Assembly (NCBI RefSeq): GCF_900110255.1
Contig: NZ_FODD01000028.1
Location: forward strand, 58,384-122,383
Reading direction: 5' to 3'
Source: Actinacidiphila rubida
Lineage (GTDB): Bacteria; Actinomycetota; Actinomycetes; Streptomycetales; Streptomycetaceae
Length of the DNA stretch: 64,000 nt
In this document: piece by piece, positions 8,604 to 17,661 of the stretch
Layout: the number at the start of each line of letters is the position of its first letter
Numbering within the stretch: position 1 is the stretch's first letter
Made by a program: the position numbers and the translations under genes
Notes under the pieces: generated by a model
Told to the model about the DNA's origin: nothing
The model's input: the letters and a program-made list of their open reading frames with translations, nothing else
Database searches by the model: none

Positions 8604-8763
8604 GACCCCCACGCTCCGGCTGTGGCACATGGCCGCGCCGGGCGGGCAGGCGCGCGAACGGTACGCCTGCGGACTCCGGGACGCCGTCGCCGAACCGGAG
8701 CCCCGACTCACGCGGATCCTCAGCGTTCTGCTCACCGGGGCGGGCGTGCGGGCGACCGCCTGA
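8602..8763 (+). CDS. Small 53-residue ORF, possibly leaderless
   Basis: The frame has strongly G/C-biased third positions, like real genes around it. TACGAT at 8591-8596 lies 5 nt before the ATG, the spacing of a -10 box for a leaderless mRNA. The product is basic, with no signal peptide, and I recognise no family. It ends 42 bp before the oxidoreductase gene, with which it could be co-transcribed. The rest of the gap from 8172 to 8601 shows nothing convincing. Confidence 0.35.
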   Translation: MTPTLRLWHMAAPGGQARERYACGLRDAVAEPEPRLTRILSVLLTGAGVRATA

Positions 8764-8805
8764 TCCGGCCACGGCGTACCGCCATCACCCGTCCCAGGAG
8801 CACAC

Positions 8806-9525
8806 ATGCGAGTAGCCGTCTTCGGAGCGTCCGGAATGGTGGGGCACGGCGTGCTGGACGCCTGCCTGCGCGATCCGGGCATCACCGACGTCCTGGTGGT
8901 CGGACGCCGGCCCTTGGGCGCGGACCACGCGACCGCCGGCCGTCCGGACGCCGGCGACCCGAACGCGAAGGTCCGCGAGATCGTCCATGACGACTTCGCC
9001 GACTTCACCGCGATCCAGGGCGAGTTCGCCGGCCTCGACGCGTGCTTCTACTGCCTCGGCGTCTCCTCCGCGGGCCGCAGCGAGGAGGAGTACACCCGCA
9101 TCACCCACACCTTCACGCTCGCGGCCGCACGCGCGGTCAGCGTCGACAACCCGTCCCTGACGTTCACCTACGTCTCCGGCGAGGGGACGGACAGCGAGGG
9201 CACGTCCCGCTCGATGTGGGCCAGGGTCAAGGGCCGCACCGAGAACGACCTGCTCGCGATGCCCATGCACGCCTACATGTTCCGACCCGGCTACATCCGG
9301 CCCGACGGCGGAGCCGTCTCGAAGACGGCGGCCTACCGCTGGACCTACCGGCTCACCTCATGGCTCTACCCGCTCCTGCACCGGCTCGCGCCCGGACACA
9401 CCACGACGACCGGGCATCTGGGACGCGCGATGATCGCCACCGTGGGACTGAGCGGCCAGGGCCCGCACGTGCTGGACAGCTTCGACATCAACCGCCTGGG
9501 CGCCGCGCGCCCGGCGGCCGCCTGA
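8806..9525 (+). CDS. NAD(P)-binding atypical SDR / epimerase-like protein
   Basis: 239 residues. The N-terminal FGASGMVG (GxxGxxG, residues 7-13) binds NAD(P) as in atypical short-chain dehydrogenases of the HTATIP2/NmrA type. A canonical YxxxK pair is not obvious, though TYVSGEGTD occupies the equivalent strand. AGGAG lies 8 nt before the ATG. Enzymatic activity is therefore uncertain and a redox-sensing or oxidoreductase role is equally possible. Its stop codon is the first base triplet of an 8-bp tandem repeat. Confidence 0.8.
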   Translation: MRVAVFGASGMVGHGVLDACLRDPGITDVLVVGRRPLGADHATAGRPDAGDPNAKVREIVHDDFADFTAIQGEFAGLDACFYCLGVSSAGRSEEEYTRITHTFTLAAARAVSVDNPSLTFTYVSGEGTDSEGTSRSMWARVKGRTENDLLAMPMHAYMFRPGYIRPDGGAVSKTAAYRWTYRLTSWLYPLLHRLAPGHTTTTGHLGRAMIATVGLSGQGPHVLDSFDINRLGAARPAAA

Positions 9526-9556
9526 CGCGCTGACGCGTTGACGCGTTGACGCGTCA
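9523..9556. repeat. Four tandem 8-mers TGACGCG(C/T) starting at a stop codon
   Basis: TGACGCGC at 9523 is followed by TGACGCGT at 9531, 9539 and 9547. The last copy extends to the perfect palindrome TGACGCGTCA (9547-9556). The first TGA is the stop of the oxidoreductase gene. Confidence 0.85.
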
Positions 9557-9765
9557 CCGCGGGCGGCGCCGGGCGCCGGACCGCCGGGTGGGGGTCAGTC
9601 CGTCGTCCTGGTGACGGCGGGGGGTCGCCAGGTGCCGTCGAGGGGCGCGCGTCGGCCCCCATCGCCCTCGGAGAGGGGCATACCGCCGACGGTAGGCAGG
9701 CCCGCGCACGGCCACCCCGCGGAAGGGGCCGTACGGGGGAGGCGGCGACCGTCCGGCCAGGCCGG

Positions 9766-9975
9766 TCAGCGGCGGCGCGGGCGGTGGGGGGCCGGGGTGG
9801 CGGCGTCGCCCTGCTGGATCTCCGTCTGCCAGCCCTCGGGCGGTTCGGAGTACGGGGAGCACTCGCCGCACGCCTTGCACGTCCAGCGGCCGTGGAGACC
9901 GTGGACCTCGGCGCCGCAGCCCGTGCACTGGTGCACGGTGAAGTACGGCTCGACGGGTGCGGGAGCGGTAGGCAT
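9766..9975 (-). CDS. Small zinc-ribbon protein
   Basis: 69 residues with two knuckles, CTGC (C17, C20) and CKAC (C33, C36), spaced as a zinc ribbon, plus an extra C39. The tail is short and basic. GAGGGGG lies 8 nt before the ATG at 9975. Such proteins bind one zinc ion and may contact nucleic acid or protein; no function is assignable. It is monocistronic as far as can be seen. Confidence 0.7.
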   Translation of the reverse strand: MPTAPAPVEPYFTVHQCTGCGAEVHGLHGRWTCKACGECSPYSEPPEGWQTEIQQGDAATPAPHRPRRR

Positions 9976-10070
9976 GTCGTCCACCCCCTCAGTGTGCAGG
10001 ATGCGGCGGCGCCGGGGCAGGGGCCGTGCCCCGCGCCACCCTCCGGTCCGGGCCGCGCGCGGGGAGCGGG

Positions 10071-10241
10071 TCACTGCACGACGGGTGAGCCGTTGTGGAT
10101 GACGACGGACGCGGAGCACTGCTGGTCCGCGCCGGCGCCCGAAGTAGCCGCCGCCCGAAGTAGCCGCCGCCCGGCCCGCGGACGGCGTCCCCGCGGTGGC
10201 GACGCGCCGGTGGCGACCGGCCGGGCGTCGCAACTGATCTC
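10071..10241 (-). pseudogene. Possible disrupted small gene ending ...CSASVVIHNGSPVVQ
   Basis: Reading the minus strand, the last 19 codons before the TGA at 10071-10073 give ADQQCSASVVIHNGSPVVQ, which looks like genuine protein sequence. The frame upstream has no ATG or GTG and is interrupted by a 16-bp tandem duplication, which shifts frame. A small secreted or cysteine-containing protein damaged by the duplication is one reading; chance is another. Confidence 0.25.
10138..10169. repeat. 16-bp tandem duplication
   Basis: CCCGAAGTAGCCGCCG occurs twice without a gap (10138-10153, 10154-10169). Sixteen is not a multiple of three, so any frame through it shifts. Confidence 0.9.
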
Positions 10242-10254
10242 CTACATGATGTAG
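10242..10254. promoter_or_regulatory. Inverted repeat upstream of uppP (distal copy)
   Basis: CTACAT-G-ATGTAG is a perfect inverted repeat. Its half-site CTACA/TGTAG is the same as in the copy at 10431-10448, so both may bind one regulator. Confidence 0.45.
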
Positions 10255-10430
10255 AGGTAGGGTGAGCGGCAGCCCTGGTGCCGGCGATCGGAGCGTCGGC
10301 GCCGGGGCCGCCGTGGGCGCGCCGCCGCCCGGTCGCGTGGCGGGGTCCGGCCGTCGCGTGGCAATCCGGCGACGCCGCGGGTTTTCGCACGCGGTGTTCG
10401 GTGCGTTCGCCTTCCGTGTTCACCTCGCAC

Positions 10431-10448
10431 GTCTACAGTCGTGTAGAC
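10431..10448. promoter_or_regulatory. Candidate operator just upstream of uppP
   Basis: GTCTACA-GTCG-TGTAGAC, a perfect 7-bp inverted repeat with a 4-bp spacer, 75 bp before the uppP start. The TACA...TGTA core resembles BlaI/MecI-class operators, regulators tied to cell-wall stress, but the spacing is not identical to the best-known sites. No such regulator is seen in the window. Confidence 0.5.
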
Positions 10449-10522
10449 GGTCACGCCTCCGGTGTCGCCGTGCGCCGCCCGGCGGCCTCGCTGCCGCAGT
10501 CGACTCCCTGAGGGATCAGCCC

Positions 10523-11464
10523 ATGTCGGACCTGTCCTACCTCCAAGCCGTCACCATCGGCGCCCTTCAGGGCGTGACCGAACTCTTCCCCGTCTCCAGC
10601 CTCGGCCACTCCGTGCTCGTGCCGGCCTGGATCGGCGGCTCGTGGCAGCACCTGGTCACGGAGAACGCCTCCGGCGACTCGGGGTCCTCCCCGTACCTGG
10701 CCTTCATCGTCGCGCTGCACGTGGCCACCGCCCTGGCCCTGCTGGCCTACTTCCGCAAGGACTGGGTGGCGATCGTCAAGGCGCTGTTCACGACGCTGCG
10801 CACCCGCACGGTGACGACGTCGACCGAACGCCTGGCCTGGCTGCTGGTGGTGGGCACCATTCCCGTCGGCATCACCGGTCTGGTGCTGGAGCACACCTTC
10901 CGCACGCTGTTCGCCAAGCCGGAGGCCGCCGCGATCTTCCTGACCGTCAACGGAGTGATCCTCTACACCGGCGAGCGCCTGCGCCGCGGCTCCGTGGCCC
11001 GCACCGCCGCCCTCGCGCCCGAGCTGAGCGCCGGGCCGGGCGCGGCCACCGAGGGCGACATCACCGCGCACGCCTCGCGGCGCCGCCTGGACGACCTCAA
11101 CTACCGCGAGGCCGGGATCATCGGCCTGTTCCAGACCCTGGCGCTGCTGGCGGGGATCAGCCGGTCGGGCATCACCATGGTGGGCGGCCTGCTGCGCGGA
11201 CTCGACCACGAGGACGCGGCCAAGTTCTCGTTCCTGCTGGCCACCCCGGTGATCTTCGCGGCCGGCCTCCTCAAGCTGCCGAGCCTGGCCGGGTCGGCCG
11301 GCGACCACATCCACGGGCAGGTCGTCGTCGGCTTCCTCACCGCGGGCGTGTGCGCGTACGCGGCGGTGCGGTTCCTGTCCCGCTGGTTCACGACCCGGAC
11401 GCTGACGCCGTTCGCGATCTACTGCCTGGTGGCGGGCGTCGCCAGCATGATCTGGTTCGCCTGA
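10523..11464 (+). CDS. uppP: Undecaprenyl-diphosphatase (BacA family)
   Basis: A 313-residue integral membrane enzyme that dephosphorylates undecaprenyl diphosphate so the lipid carrier can be reused in peptidoglycan and teichoic acid synthesis; overproduction gives bacitracin resistance. The two family signatures are present: TELFPVSSLGH (E20, S25, S26, H29) and GISRSG near residue 220. Several hydrophobic helices follow the usual pattern, and the length is a little above average because of a polar insert around residues 165-190. The ATG at 10523 has GAGGGA about 8 nt upstream. Two related inverted repeats in the 5' region suggest repression by a wall-stress regulator. Confidence 0.95.
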   Translation: MSDLSYLQAVTIGALQGVTELFPVSSLGHSVLVPAWIGGSWQHLVTENASGDSGSSPYLAFIVALHVATALALLAYFRKDWVAIVKALFTTLRTRTVTTSTERLAWLLVVGTIPVGITGLVLEHTFRTLFAKPEAAAIFLTVNGVILYTGERLRRGSVARTAALAPELSAGPGAATEGDITAHASRRRLDDLNYREAGIIGLFQTLALLAGISRSGITMVGGLLRGLDHEDAAKFSFLLATPVIFAAGLLKLPSLAGSAGDHIHGQVVVGFLTAGVCAYAAVRFLSRWFTTRTLTPFAIYCLVAGVASMIWFA

Positions 11465-11568
11465 CGGTCCGCTCGCTCCGGTCCGGTCCGGTCCCGTCGT
11501 TCGGGTCGCTCCGGTGGCCACGCGCAATGCGGTGGCGTGCGGCCGCGGGATCGGGAAGGCTCGGGCGC

Positions 11569-11952
11569 ATGGTCTCGGTACTGCAGAACGTCGCGATCGA
11601 CTGCGCGGACGCCTACGAACTGGCCCGCTTCTGGGCCGCCGTCACCGGCCGCCCGCTGCACCCGGAGGACCGGCCCGGCGACCGGGAGGTCCAGGTGATG
11701 CTCGCCGAGGGCCCGGTGCTCCACTTCAACCAGGTACCCGAGCCCAAGACGGTCAAGAACCGCGTCCACCTGTGCCTGCGCCCCGAGACCTCGCGGGACG
11801 AGGAGGTCGACCGCCTCCTGGCCCTCGGCGCCACGCTCGTCGCGGACCGCCGCGCCCCCGACGGGACGGGCTGGGCCGTGCTCGCCGACCCCGAGGGCAA
11901 CGAGTTCTGCGTCCTCCGCAGCGCGTCCGACCGGGCCGCCGCCGCGACCTGA
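11569..11952 (+). CDS. VOC-family (glyoxalase/bleomycin-resistance fold) protein
   Basis: 127 residues with the two beta-alpha-beta-beta-beta modules of the vicinal-oxygen-chelate fold: NVAIDCADAYELARFWA at the start and LADPEGNEFCVL near the end, the latter being the common metal-side strand. No antibiotic target or substrate can be inferred. GGAAGG lies about 8 nt before the ATG. The gap after uppP is about 100 bp, so it may be a separate transcript. Confidence 0.85.
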   Translation: MVSVLQNVAIDCADAYELARFWAAVTGRPLHPEDRPGDREVQVMLAEGPVLHFNQVPEPKTVKNRVHLCLRPETSRDEEVDRLLALGATLVADRRAPDGTGWAVLADPEGNEFCVLRSASDRAAAAT

Positions 11953-12097
11953 ACCCGCTCCCCGCGCGTTCGCGCACCCGACCCCGGAACTTCCACCGGG
12001 GTGTCCTGACCGCCCCTCCCCTCAGCCGGTAATGGCGCAGTAACGGGCTCCTCCTAGCGTCCGTCGTCATCCTTACCGTCTCAGGAGGAGCACCCGG

Positions 12098-14671
12098 ATG
12101 CACCTGCCTCGCCACCTACGGCGCAGATCTGCCGCGTGGGCGACGGTCGCGCTGGCCTCGGCCGTTCTGCTGAACGGTCCGCTGCCCTCGGCGGCCGCCG
12201 ACAGCGCGCCCTCGCCCAAGATCGACTCATCACTGCTCGGCGCCGTCCAGGACGGCGGCGAGGCCTCGTTCTTCGTCGTCCTCAAGGACCAGGCCGACCT
12301 GTCGGGCGCGCGCGGCAAGACGTCGCACGCGGCCAAAGCGACTGCCGCCTACGACCAGTTGCGCACCACGGCCGAGAACGGCCAGCGGTCCCTGAAGTCC
12401 TTCCTCGACAAGAAGAAGGTCGGGCACCGCGACTTCTGGATCGCCAACGCCGTCTACGTCACCGGCGGCCAGTCGCTCGTCGACCAGCTCGCCCAGCGGC
12501 CCGACGTCGCGCGGATCGTCAAGGAGCAGACGTACAAGCTCGACGACCTGGAGAGCCAGACGAAGAACGTCGAGACGCGGACGGCGACGAAGTCCGCCGT
12601 GCAGGCGGCCGCCCAGGCGGCCGCGGACGGCGACGGCACCCCCGAGTGGGGCGTCGCGGACATCCAGGCGGACAAGGTCTGGAACGAGTACGACGACCGC
12701 GGCGAGGGCATCGTCGTCGCCAACGTCGACTCGGGCGTCCAGTACGACCACCCGGACCTGGTCGCCAACTACCGCGGCAACAACGGCGACGGCTCCTTCA
12801 CGCACGACTACAACTGGTACGACGCGACGGGCCAGTGCCCGACGGCCGCGCCGTGCGACAACAACGGCCACGGCACGCACACCATGGGCACGATGGTCGG
12901 CAAGGGCGGCGTCGGCGTCGCCCCGGGCGCGACCTGGATCGCCGCCAAGGGCTGCGAGTCGAGCTCCTGCTCGGACGCCTCGCTGCTGGCCGCCGGCCAG
13001 TGGATCCTCGCGCCGACCGACCACAACGGGCAGAACCCGCGCCCCGACCTCGCGCCGAACATCGTCAACAACTCCTGGGGCGGCGGCGACACGACGTTCT
13101 ACCAGGACATCGTCGAGGCGTGGAACGCCGCCGGCATCTTCGAGGCGTTCGCCGCGGGCAACGACGGTGACGGCACGACCTGCTCCACCACGCACGCGCC
13201 CGGCTCGCAGGCCCCGGCCTACGGCGTCGGCGCCTACGACTCCTCGGGCACGATCGCCTCGTTCTCCGGCTTCGGCCCGTCCCTGGTCGACGGCTCGCAG
13301 AAGCCGAACATCTCGGCGCCCGGCGTCGACGTCCGCTCGACCTGGCCCGGCGACACGTACAACACCATCTCCGGCACGTCGATGGCGACACCGCACGTCG
13401 CCGGCGCGGTGGCCCTGCTGTGGTCGGCCGCCCCGTCCCTCGTCGGCAACATCGACGCCACCCGGCAGCTGCTCGACGAGGGCGCGCGCGACGTCGACGA
13501 CACGCACTGCGGTGGCACCGCCGCGTCCAACGACGTCTGGGGCGAGGGCAAGCTCGACATCTACAACTCGGTCGAGCTGGCGCCGCACAGCGCCGCGACC
13601 GTGACCGGCGAGGTCACCGACTCCGCCACCGGCGCCGCCCTGTCCGGCATCACCGTGCAGGCGGCCGACGGCGCGGGCAGCACCCGCACCGTCAAGACCG
13701 TGGCCGGCGCCTACCGGCTGACCCTGCCGGCCGGCACCTACTCCTTCACGCTGAGCGGCTACGGCTACGCGCCGCGGACCGTCACCGGCATCACCGTCAC
13801 CGCGGACGAGGCCCTGGCCCGTGACTTCGCGCTCGACGCCGTGACCTCCCACAAGGTCACCGGCACCGTCCTCGACGTGCAGGGCCGGCCGCTGGCCAGG
13901 GCCACCGTGTCCGTCGACGGCTCGCCGGTCACCCCCGTCACCACCGACACCAGCGGCGCGTTCACGCTGCCGGACGTCGCCGACGGCAGCTACACCCTGT
14001 CCGTGACGCCCGCCGCCCCGGTGCTGTGCAACGGCGTGTACCGCGGCGCGCTCACCGTCAGCGGCGACGAGACGCAGCGGATCAAGCTCCCGGCGCTGAC
14101 CGACGCCTCCGGCAACTCCTGCACCCCGGGCGCCTATGCGTGGATCAAGGGCACCACGAACGTGGCGCTCACCGGTGACGAGGACGCCACCACGATCGGC
14201 CTGCCCTTCGCGGTGAAGCTGTACGGCGTCTCCTACACCAGCGCCTCGATCACCACGAACGGCCTGATCAACTTCCTGGAGCCGCGCATCGGGGACTACG
14301 CCAACACCCCGCTGCCCACCGCCGCCCGGCCCAACGGCGTGGTCGCCGCACTGTGGGACGACCTGGTCCTCGACAAGAAGTCCAGCGTCCAGACGGCCAC
14401 CACCGGCGCCAAGGGCAACCGGCAGTTCGCCGTCGTGTGGACCAACGCCGCCTACGCCGCCCAGTCCGGCGCCCGCGCCACCTTCGAGGCGGTCTTCGAC
14501 GAGGCCACCGGCTCGGTGACGCTCCAGTACAAGACCGTCGACGACCGTGGCGCGAGCGCGACCGTCGGCATCGAGAACCAGTCCGGCACCGACGGTCTCC
14601 AGTACGAGTTCGACCAGGCGGTCATCACCGCGGGTTCGGCCGTCCACTTCGCGCAGGGAGACAACGCATGA
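12098..14671 (+). CDS. Secreted subtilisin-like serine protease (S8 family)
   Basis: 857 residues. A signal peptide (to about residue 35) and an I9-like propeptide of roughly 130 residues precede the S8 domain. The catalytic triad is D211 (NVDSGVQYDH), H258 (GHGTHTMGT) and S428 (GTSMATPHVAGA). After it come two carboxypeptidase-regulatory-like beta-sandwich repeats and a C-terminal beta-rich domain of about 170 residues. It should be an extracellular protease. AGGAGGAG precedes the ATG by 7 nt. Its TGA overlaps the ATG of the next gene (ATGA), so the two secreted proteins are made in a coupled fashion. Confidence 0.93.
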   Translation: MHLPRHLRRRSAAWATVALASAVLLNGPLPSAAADSAPSPKIDSSLLGAVQDGGEASFFVVLKDQADLSGARGKTSHAAKATAAYDQLRTTAENGQRSLKSFLDKKKVGHRDFWIANAVYVTGGQSLVDQLAQRPDVARIVKEQTYKLDDLESQTKNVETRTATKSAVQAAAQAAADGDGTPEWGVADIQADKVWNEYDDRGEGIVVANVDSGVQYDHPDLVANYRGNNGDGSFTHDYNWYDATGQCPTAAPCDNNGHGTHTMGTMVGKGGVGVAPGATWIAAKGCESSSCSDASLLAAGQWILAPTDHNGQNPRPDLAPNIVNNSWGGGDTTFYQDIVEAWNAAGIFEAFAAGNDGDGTTCSTTHAPGSQAPAYGVGAYDSSGTIASFSGFGPSLVDGSQKPNISAPGVDVRSTWPGDTYNTISGTSMATPHVAGAVALLWSAAPSLVGNIDATRQLLDEGARDVDDTHCGGTAASNDVWGEGKLDIYNSVELAPHSAATVTGEVTDSATGAALSGITVQAADGAGSTRTVKTVAGAYRLTLPAGTYSFTLSGYGYAPRTVTGITVTADEALARDFALDAVTSHKVTGTVLDVQGRPLARATVSVDGSPVTPVTTDTSGAFTLPDVADGSYTLSVTPAAPVLCNGVYRGALTVSGDETQRIKLPALTDASGNSCTPGAYAWIKGTTNVALTGDEDATTIGLPFAVKLYGVSYTSASITTNGLINFLEPRIGDYANTPLPTAARPNGVVAALWDDLVLDKKSSVQTATTGAKGNRQFAVVWTNAAYAAQSGARATFEAVFDEATGSVTLQYKTVDDRGASATVGIENQSGTDGLQYEFDQAVITAGSAVHFAQGDNA

Positions 14672-17625
14672 GAGCGCACGACTCGCGGCGGGCCCTGCGG
14701 CTCGCCTCCATGCTGGCCGTGGCCGGCCTCGCCCTGACCGCGGCCCCGCACGCCCTGGCCGCCGGCACGGACGCGTCGGCCATGAAGCTGACCAGCGCGC
14801 AGGGCAAGACCCTCGCGGACCGGCTCCAGACCGAGCTCTACGGCGACGCCGCGGCGACGGCCGACGGCACCGGCGCGACCACCGGTTCCGGTGCGACGAC
14901 CGACGGCAGCGGCGCGACCACCGGCGCGACGGACGCCCCGGCCCCGGACGCCACCGGTGGCGCCGCCACCGACACCGCCCAGCCGATCACCACGACGCGC
15001 ACCTCGACGATCGAGGGCGTGCGCGGCCTGGCCGCCACCGTCCCCGTCGGCAACAAGAAGGGCGACTACTTCACGCTGCACAGCCTCGGCCACGTCGCGC
15101 GCAGCGCCGCCGACGGCACGCCGCAGTGGAGCCGCGACACCGCCTCGCTGATGGCCGACTGGAAGGTCAAGCACCTTCGCCCGTGGGACGTCGAGTTCTA
15201 CCCGCCGATGCTGGTGATGGGCTACAACGCGGTCTCGCCGTTCACCCCGGCCTCCGACCAGGGCTACGACACCGGCGACCTCACCGGTGACGGCGTCCCC
15301 GACGTCGTCTTCTCGGCGAGCCTCGGCATGGTGCCGGCGGCCGGCGTCGTGCTGCCCGGCACGACGCTGACCAAGGGCACGATCGTGACCGTCCTGGACG
15401 GCGCGACCGGGAAGACGCTCTACTCGAAGGTCTACGCCTACGCGTCGGTGGTGAAGATCGTCGACGGCGCGCTGCTCGTCGGCGACTCGCCCGCGCAGAA
15501 CGGCTCCGCCGCCGCGACCGGCACGACCCGGCTGACCGGGACCCGGTTCTCGTACGCGGACGGCGCGCTGTCCGAGTCCAGCACCTGGACGTACGACACC
15601 GGGACCGCCGCGGGCTCCGCGTGGGCCTCGGTCCAGGACCTGGGCGGCGGCCGGGCGGCCGTCTCCTGGAACCTGGCGAAGACCGCCACCAGCGCGTCCC
15701 GTGGCCGCACCGTCGTGCTCGACACCAACGACGGCTCGGTGCAGTGGCAGACCGACAGCTCCCTGTACAGCCGCCAGTTGCGGCTGGACAGCGGCCGGGG
15801 GCAGCTGGTCGCCGTGGAGCAGTCCGACATCAGCGACGGGGTGCGGTACGAGGTCGCGGCCTACGACCTGGCCGACGGCCGCCGCACGACCCTGGACGAC
15901 CGGGTCAACGTGCTGCCCACCGCCTTCACCGTCGGCGACCTGTCCGGCGGCTCGGCCGGCGGGTCCGACGAGTACGTCGTCAGCGAATCCTCGCTGACGG
16001 ACGACCTCTTCGTGAACGCGAGCACGATCCGGGTCCTGGACGGCGACGACCCGGGCACCGCCCTGTGGCAGTACACCACCAAGCGGGCGGCGGACAACGG
16101 GAAGGACGGCCCCAGTACCTGGCGGCTGGACGTCGTCGGCAACAAGCTGGTCGCCGTGGGACAGGACGACACGGACATCGGCAAGGCCGTCAACACCGGT
16201 GGCCGGTACGGCTCGCTGACCGTGTTCAACGCCAAGGGCAAGGTGGCGTGGCGCACGTCGGGCGCCACCACGTCCCCGGTGTTCGACGACGTCTACAAGG
16301 ACGCCGACGGCCGGCACGTCCGCACCGTCGACGCGGACCAGAACGTCCGCACGTACGACCTCACCGACGGCACCCAGCAGCGACTGACGCCGTTGCAGGG
16401 CGACATGTCGTCGGCGCAGCTGGTCGACGTGGACGGCGACAAGAAGGTCGACCTCGTCGAGGGCGGCCAGTCCGACGGCGTGTGGGCCTACTCCGGCACG
16501 TCGCTGGTCGGCGGCACGCCGAAGAAGCTGTGGCAGGCCACCGTGCCGGGCGCGGTGCACCGCATCGAGGTCGCGGACGTGACGGGCGACAAGACCCCGG
16601 AGATCGTCGTCGCCGCGGACAGCGCGGTCGTCGTGCTCGACTCCAGGACCGGCGCGGTGCTGCGGACGATCGACGGCGGCGGCCAGTACGTCCGTTCCGT
16701 GGTGCTCGCCGACGTCGACGGGGACGGCAAGAAGGAGATCCTCGTCCCGACCGACGCCCTGCGCGTCTACAAGGGCGACGGCAAGCCGCTGTGGACGTAC
16801 GCGGCGCCCGCGAGCGCCGGCGCCGTGTACTTCGCCGACCCCTCGGTCAACGACGGCAGGGTCTACACCCAGTACGGCGCCGCCGACGCCATCGACGTCA
16901 CGAGCCCCGTGGTCAAGGCGGTCGCGCTGGACGGGACGACCGGCACCCTGGGCTGGGAGATGACGCCGACCGCCCCGGCGGACTCCCAGGACGGCATCCG
17001 CGGAGCGCTGCTCGACCACGCGGTCTACGCCTCGTCGAACACCCCGTACGCCGACGGGCACGCCGTCGCGTACACCTGGGTCGCCTGGACGCCGATCCAC
17101 ACCACCAGCGGTGACTTCATGACCCCGAGCAACGTCGTGGAGATCCGCGACGGCCGCACCGGGGAACTGCTGCACACCGCGGTGACCGGCGGCCTGTGGA
17201 CCCACGGCGGATACTTCGACGGCGACGGGGTGCTCCAGGAGGCCGGCACCGGCTCGGCCTACTCCTTCGGCGCCGACGGCGCGGACACGCGGACCCTGTT
17301 CCTCCCGCCGACCCACACCGCGGGCTGGATCACCGGACCCGGGGGGCGGAAGGTCGGCATCACCGGGTCCGAGGGCGGCGCCTACCTCTGGGACCCGGCC
17401 ACGTTCGTCAGCGACGGGATGCACTCCAACTACGTCGGCAAGACGGCGAGCGAAGGGGGCGCCCGCAACTACGTCGCCGGCGACCTCGACGGCGACGGCG
17501 TGGACGAGATCGTCATGCTCAACTTCGACGACCGCGGCGTGAACGAGACGGCCGAGCAGATCGGGGGTGGCTACCTGATCTCGAACCAGAGCATCCACGA
17601 GGTGTCGACGTACAAGCTCTCCTGA
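14668..17625 (+). CDS. Secreted FG-GAP/VCBS-repeat protein coupled to the S8 protease
   Basis: 985 residues with a signal peptide (ALRLASMLAVAGLALTAAPH, cleaved near LAAG) followed by a Thr/Gly/Ser-rich linker of about 40 residues. The body is a long propeller with at least five Asp-rich calcium loops such as GDLTGDGVPD, VDVDGDKKVD, ADVTGDKTPE, ADVDGDGKKE and GDLDGDGVDE. It starts inside the stop of the protease gene (4-bp overlap), so it is translationally coupled. A role as adhesin, scaffold or inhibitor/chaperone of the protease is inferred only from this coupling. No catalytic motif is seen. Confidence 0.88.
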   Translation: MRAHDSRRALRLASMLAVAGLALTAAPHALAAGTDASAMKLTSAQGKTLADRLQTELYGDAAATADGTGATTGSGATTDGSGATTGATDAPAPDATGGAATDTAQPITTTRTSTIEGVRGLAATVPVGNKKGDYFTLHSLGHVARSAADGTPQWSRDTASLMADWKVKHLRPWDVEFYPPMLVMGYNAVSPFTPASDQGYDTGDLTGDGVPDVVFSASLGMVPAAGVVLPGTTLTKGTIVTVLDGATGKTLYSKVYAYASVVKIVDGALLVGDSPAQNGSAAATGTTRLTGTRFSYADGALSESSTWTYDTGTAAGSAWASVQDLGGGRAAVSWNLAKTATSASRGRTVVLDTNDGSVQWQTDSSLYSRQLRLDSGRGQLVAVEQSDISDGVRYEVAAYDLADGRRTTLDDRVNVLPTAFTVGDLSGGSAGGSDEYVVSESSLTDDLFVNASTIRVLDGDDPGTALWQYTTKRAADNGKDGPSTWRLDVVGNKLVAVGQDDTDIGKAVNTGGRYGSLTVFNAKGKVAWRTSGATTSPVFDDVYKDADGRHVRTVDADQNVRTYDLTDGTQQRLTPLQGDMSSAQLVDVDGDKKVDLVEGGQSDGVWAYSGTSLVGGTPKKLWQATVPGAVHRIEVADVTGDKTPEIVVAADSAVVVLDSRTGAVLRTIDGGGQYVRSVVLADVDGDGKKEILVPTDALRVYKGDGKPLWTYAAPASAGAVYFADPSVNDGRVYTQYGAADAIDVTSPVVKAVALDGTTGTLGWEMTPTAPADSQDGIRGALLDHAVYASSNTPYADGHAVAYTWVAWTPIHTTSGDFMTPSNVVEIRDGRTGELLHTAVTGGLWTHGGYFDGDGVLQEAGTGSAYSFGADGADTRTLFLPPTHTAGWITGPGGRKVGITGSEGGAYLWDPATFVSDGMHSNYVGKTASEGGARNYVAGDLDGDGVDEIVMLNFDDRGVNETAEQIGGGYLISNQSIHEVSTYKLS

Positions 17626-17633
17626 GCCGCTCG

Positions 17634-17661
17634 CCGCGCGCGTCCGACCGGACGCGCGCGG
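17634..17661 (+). terminator. Strong terminator hairpin after the S8/FG-GAP operon
   Basis: A perfect 12-bp stem CCGCGCGCGTCC / GGACGCGCGCGG with a 4-nt GACC loop, 8 nt after the stop. No T-tract. Confidence 0.75.
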
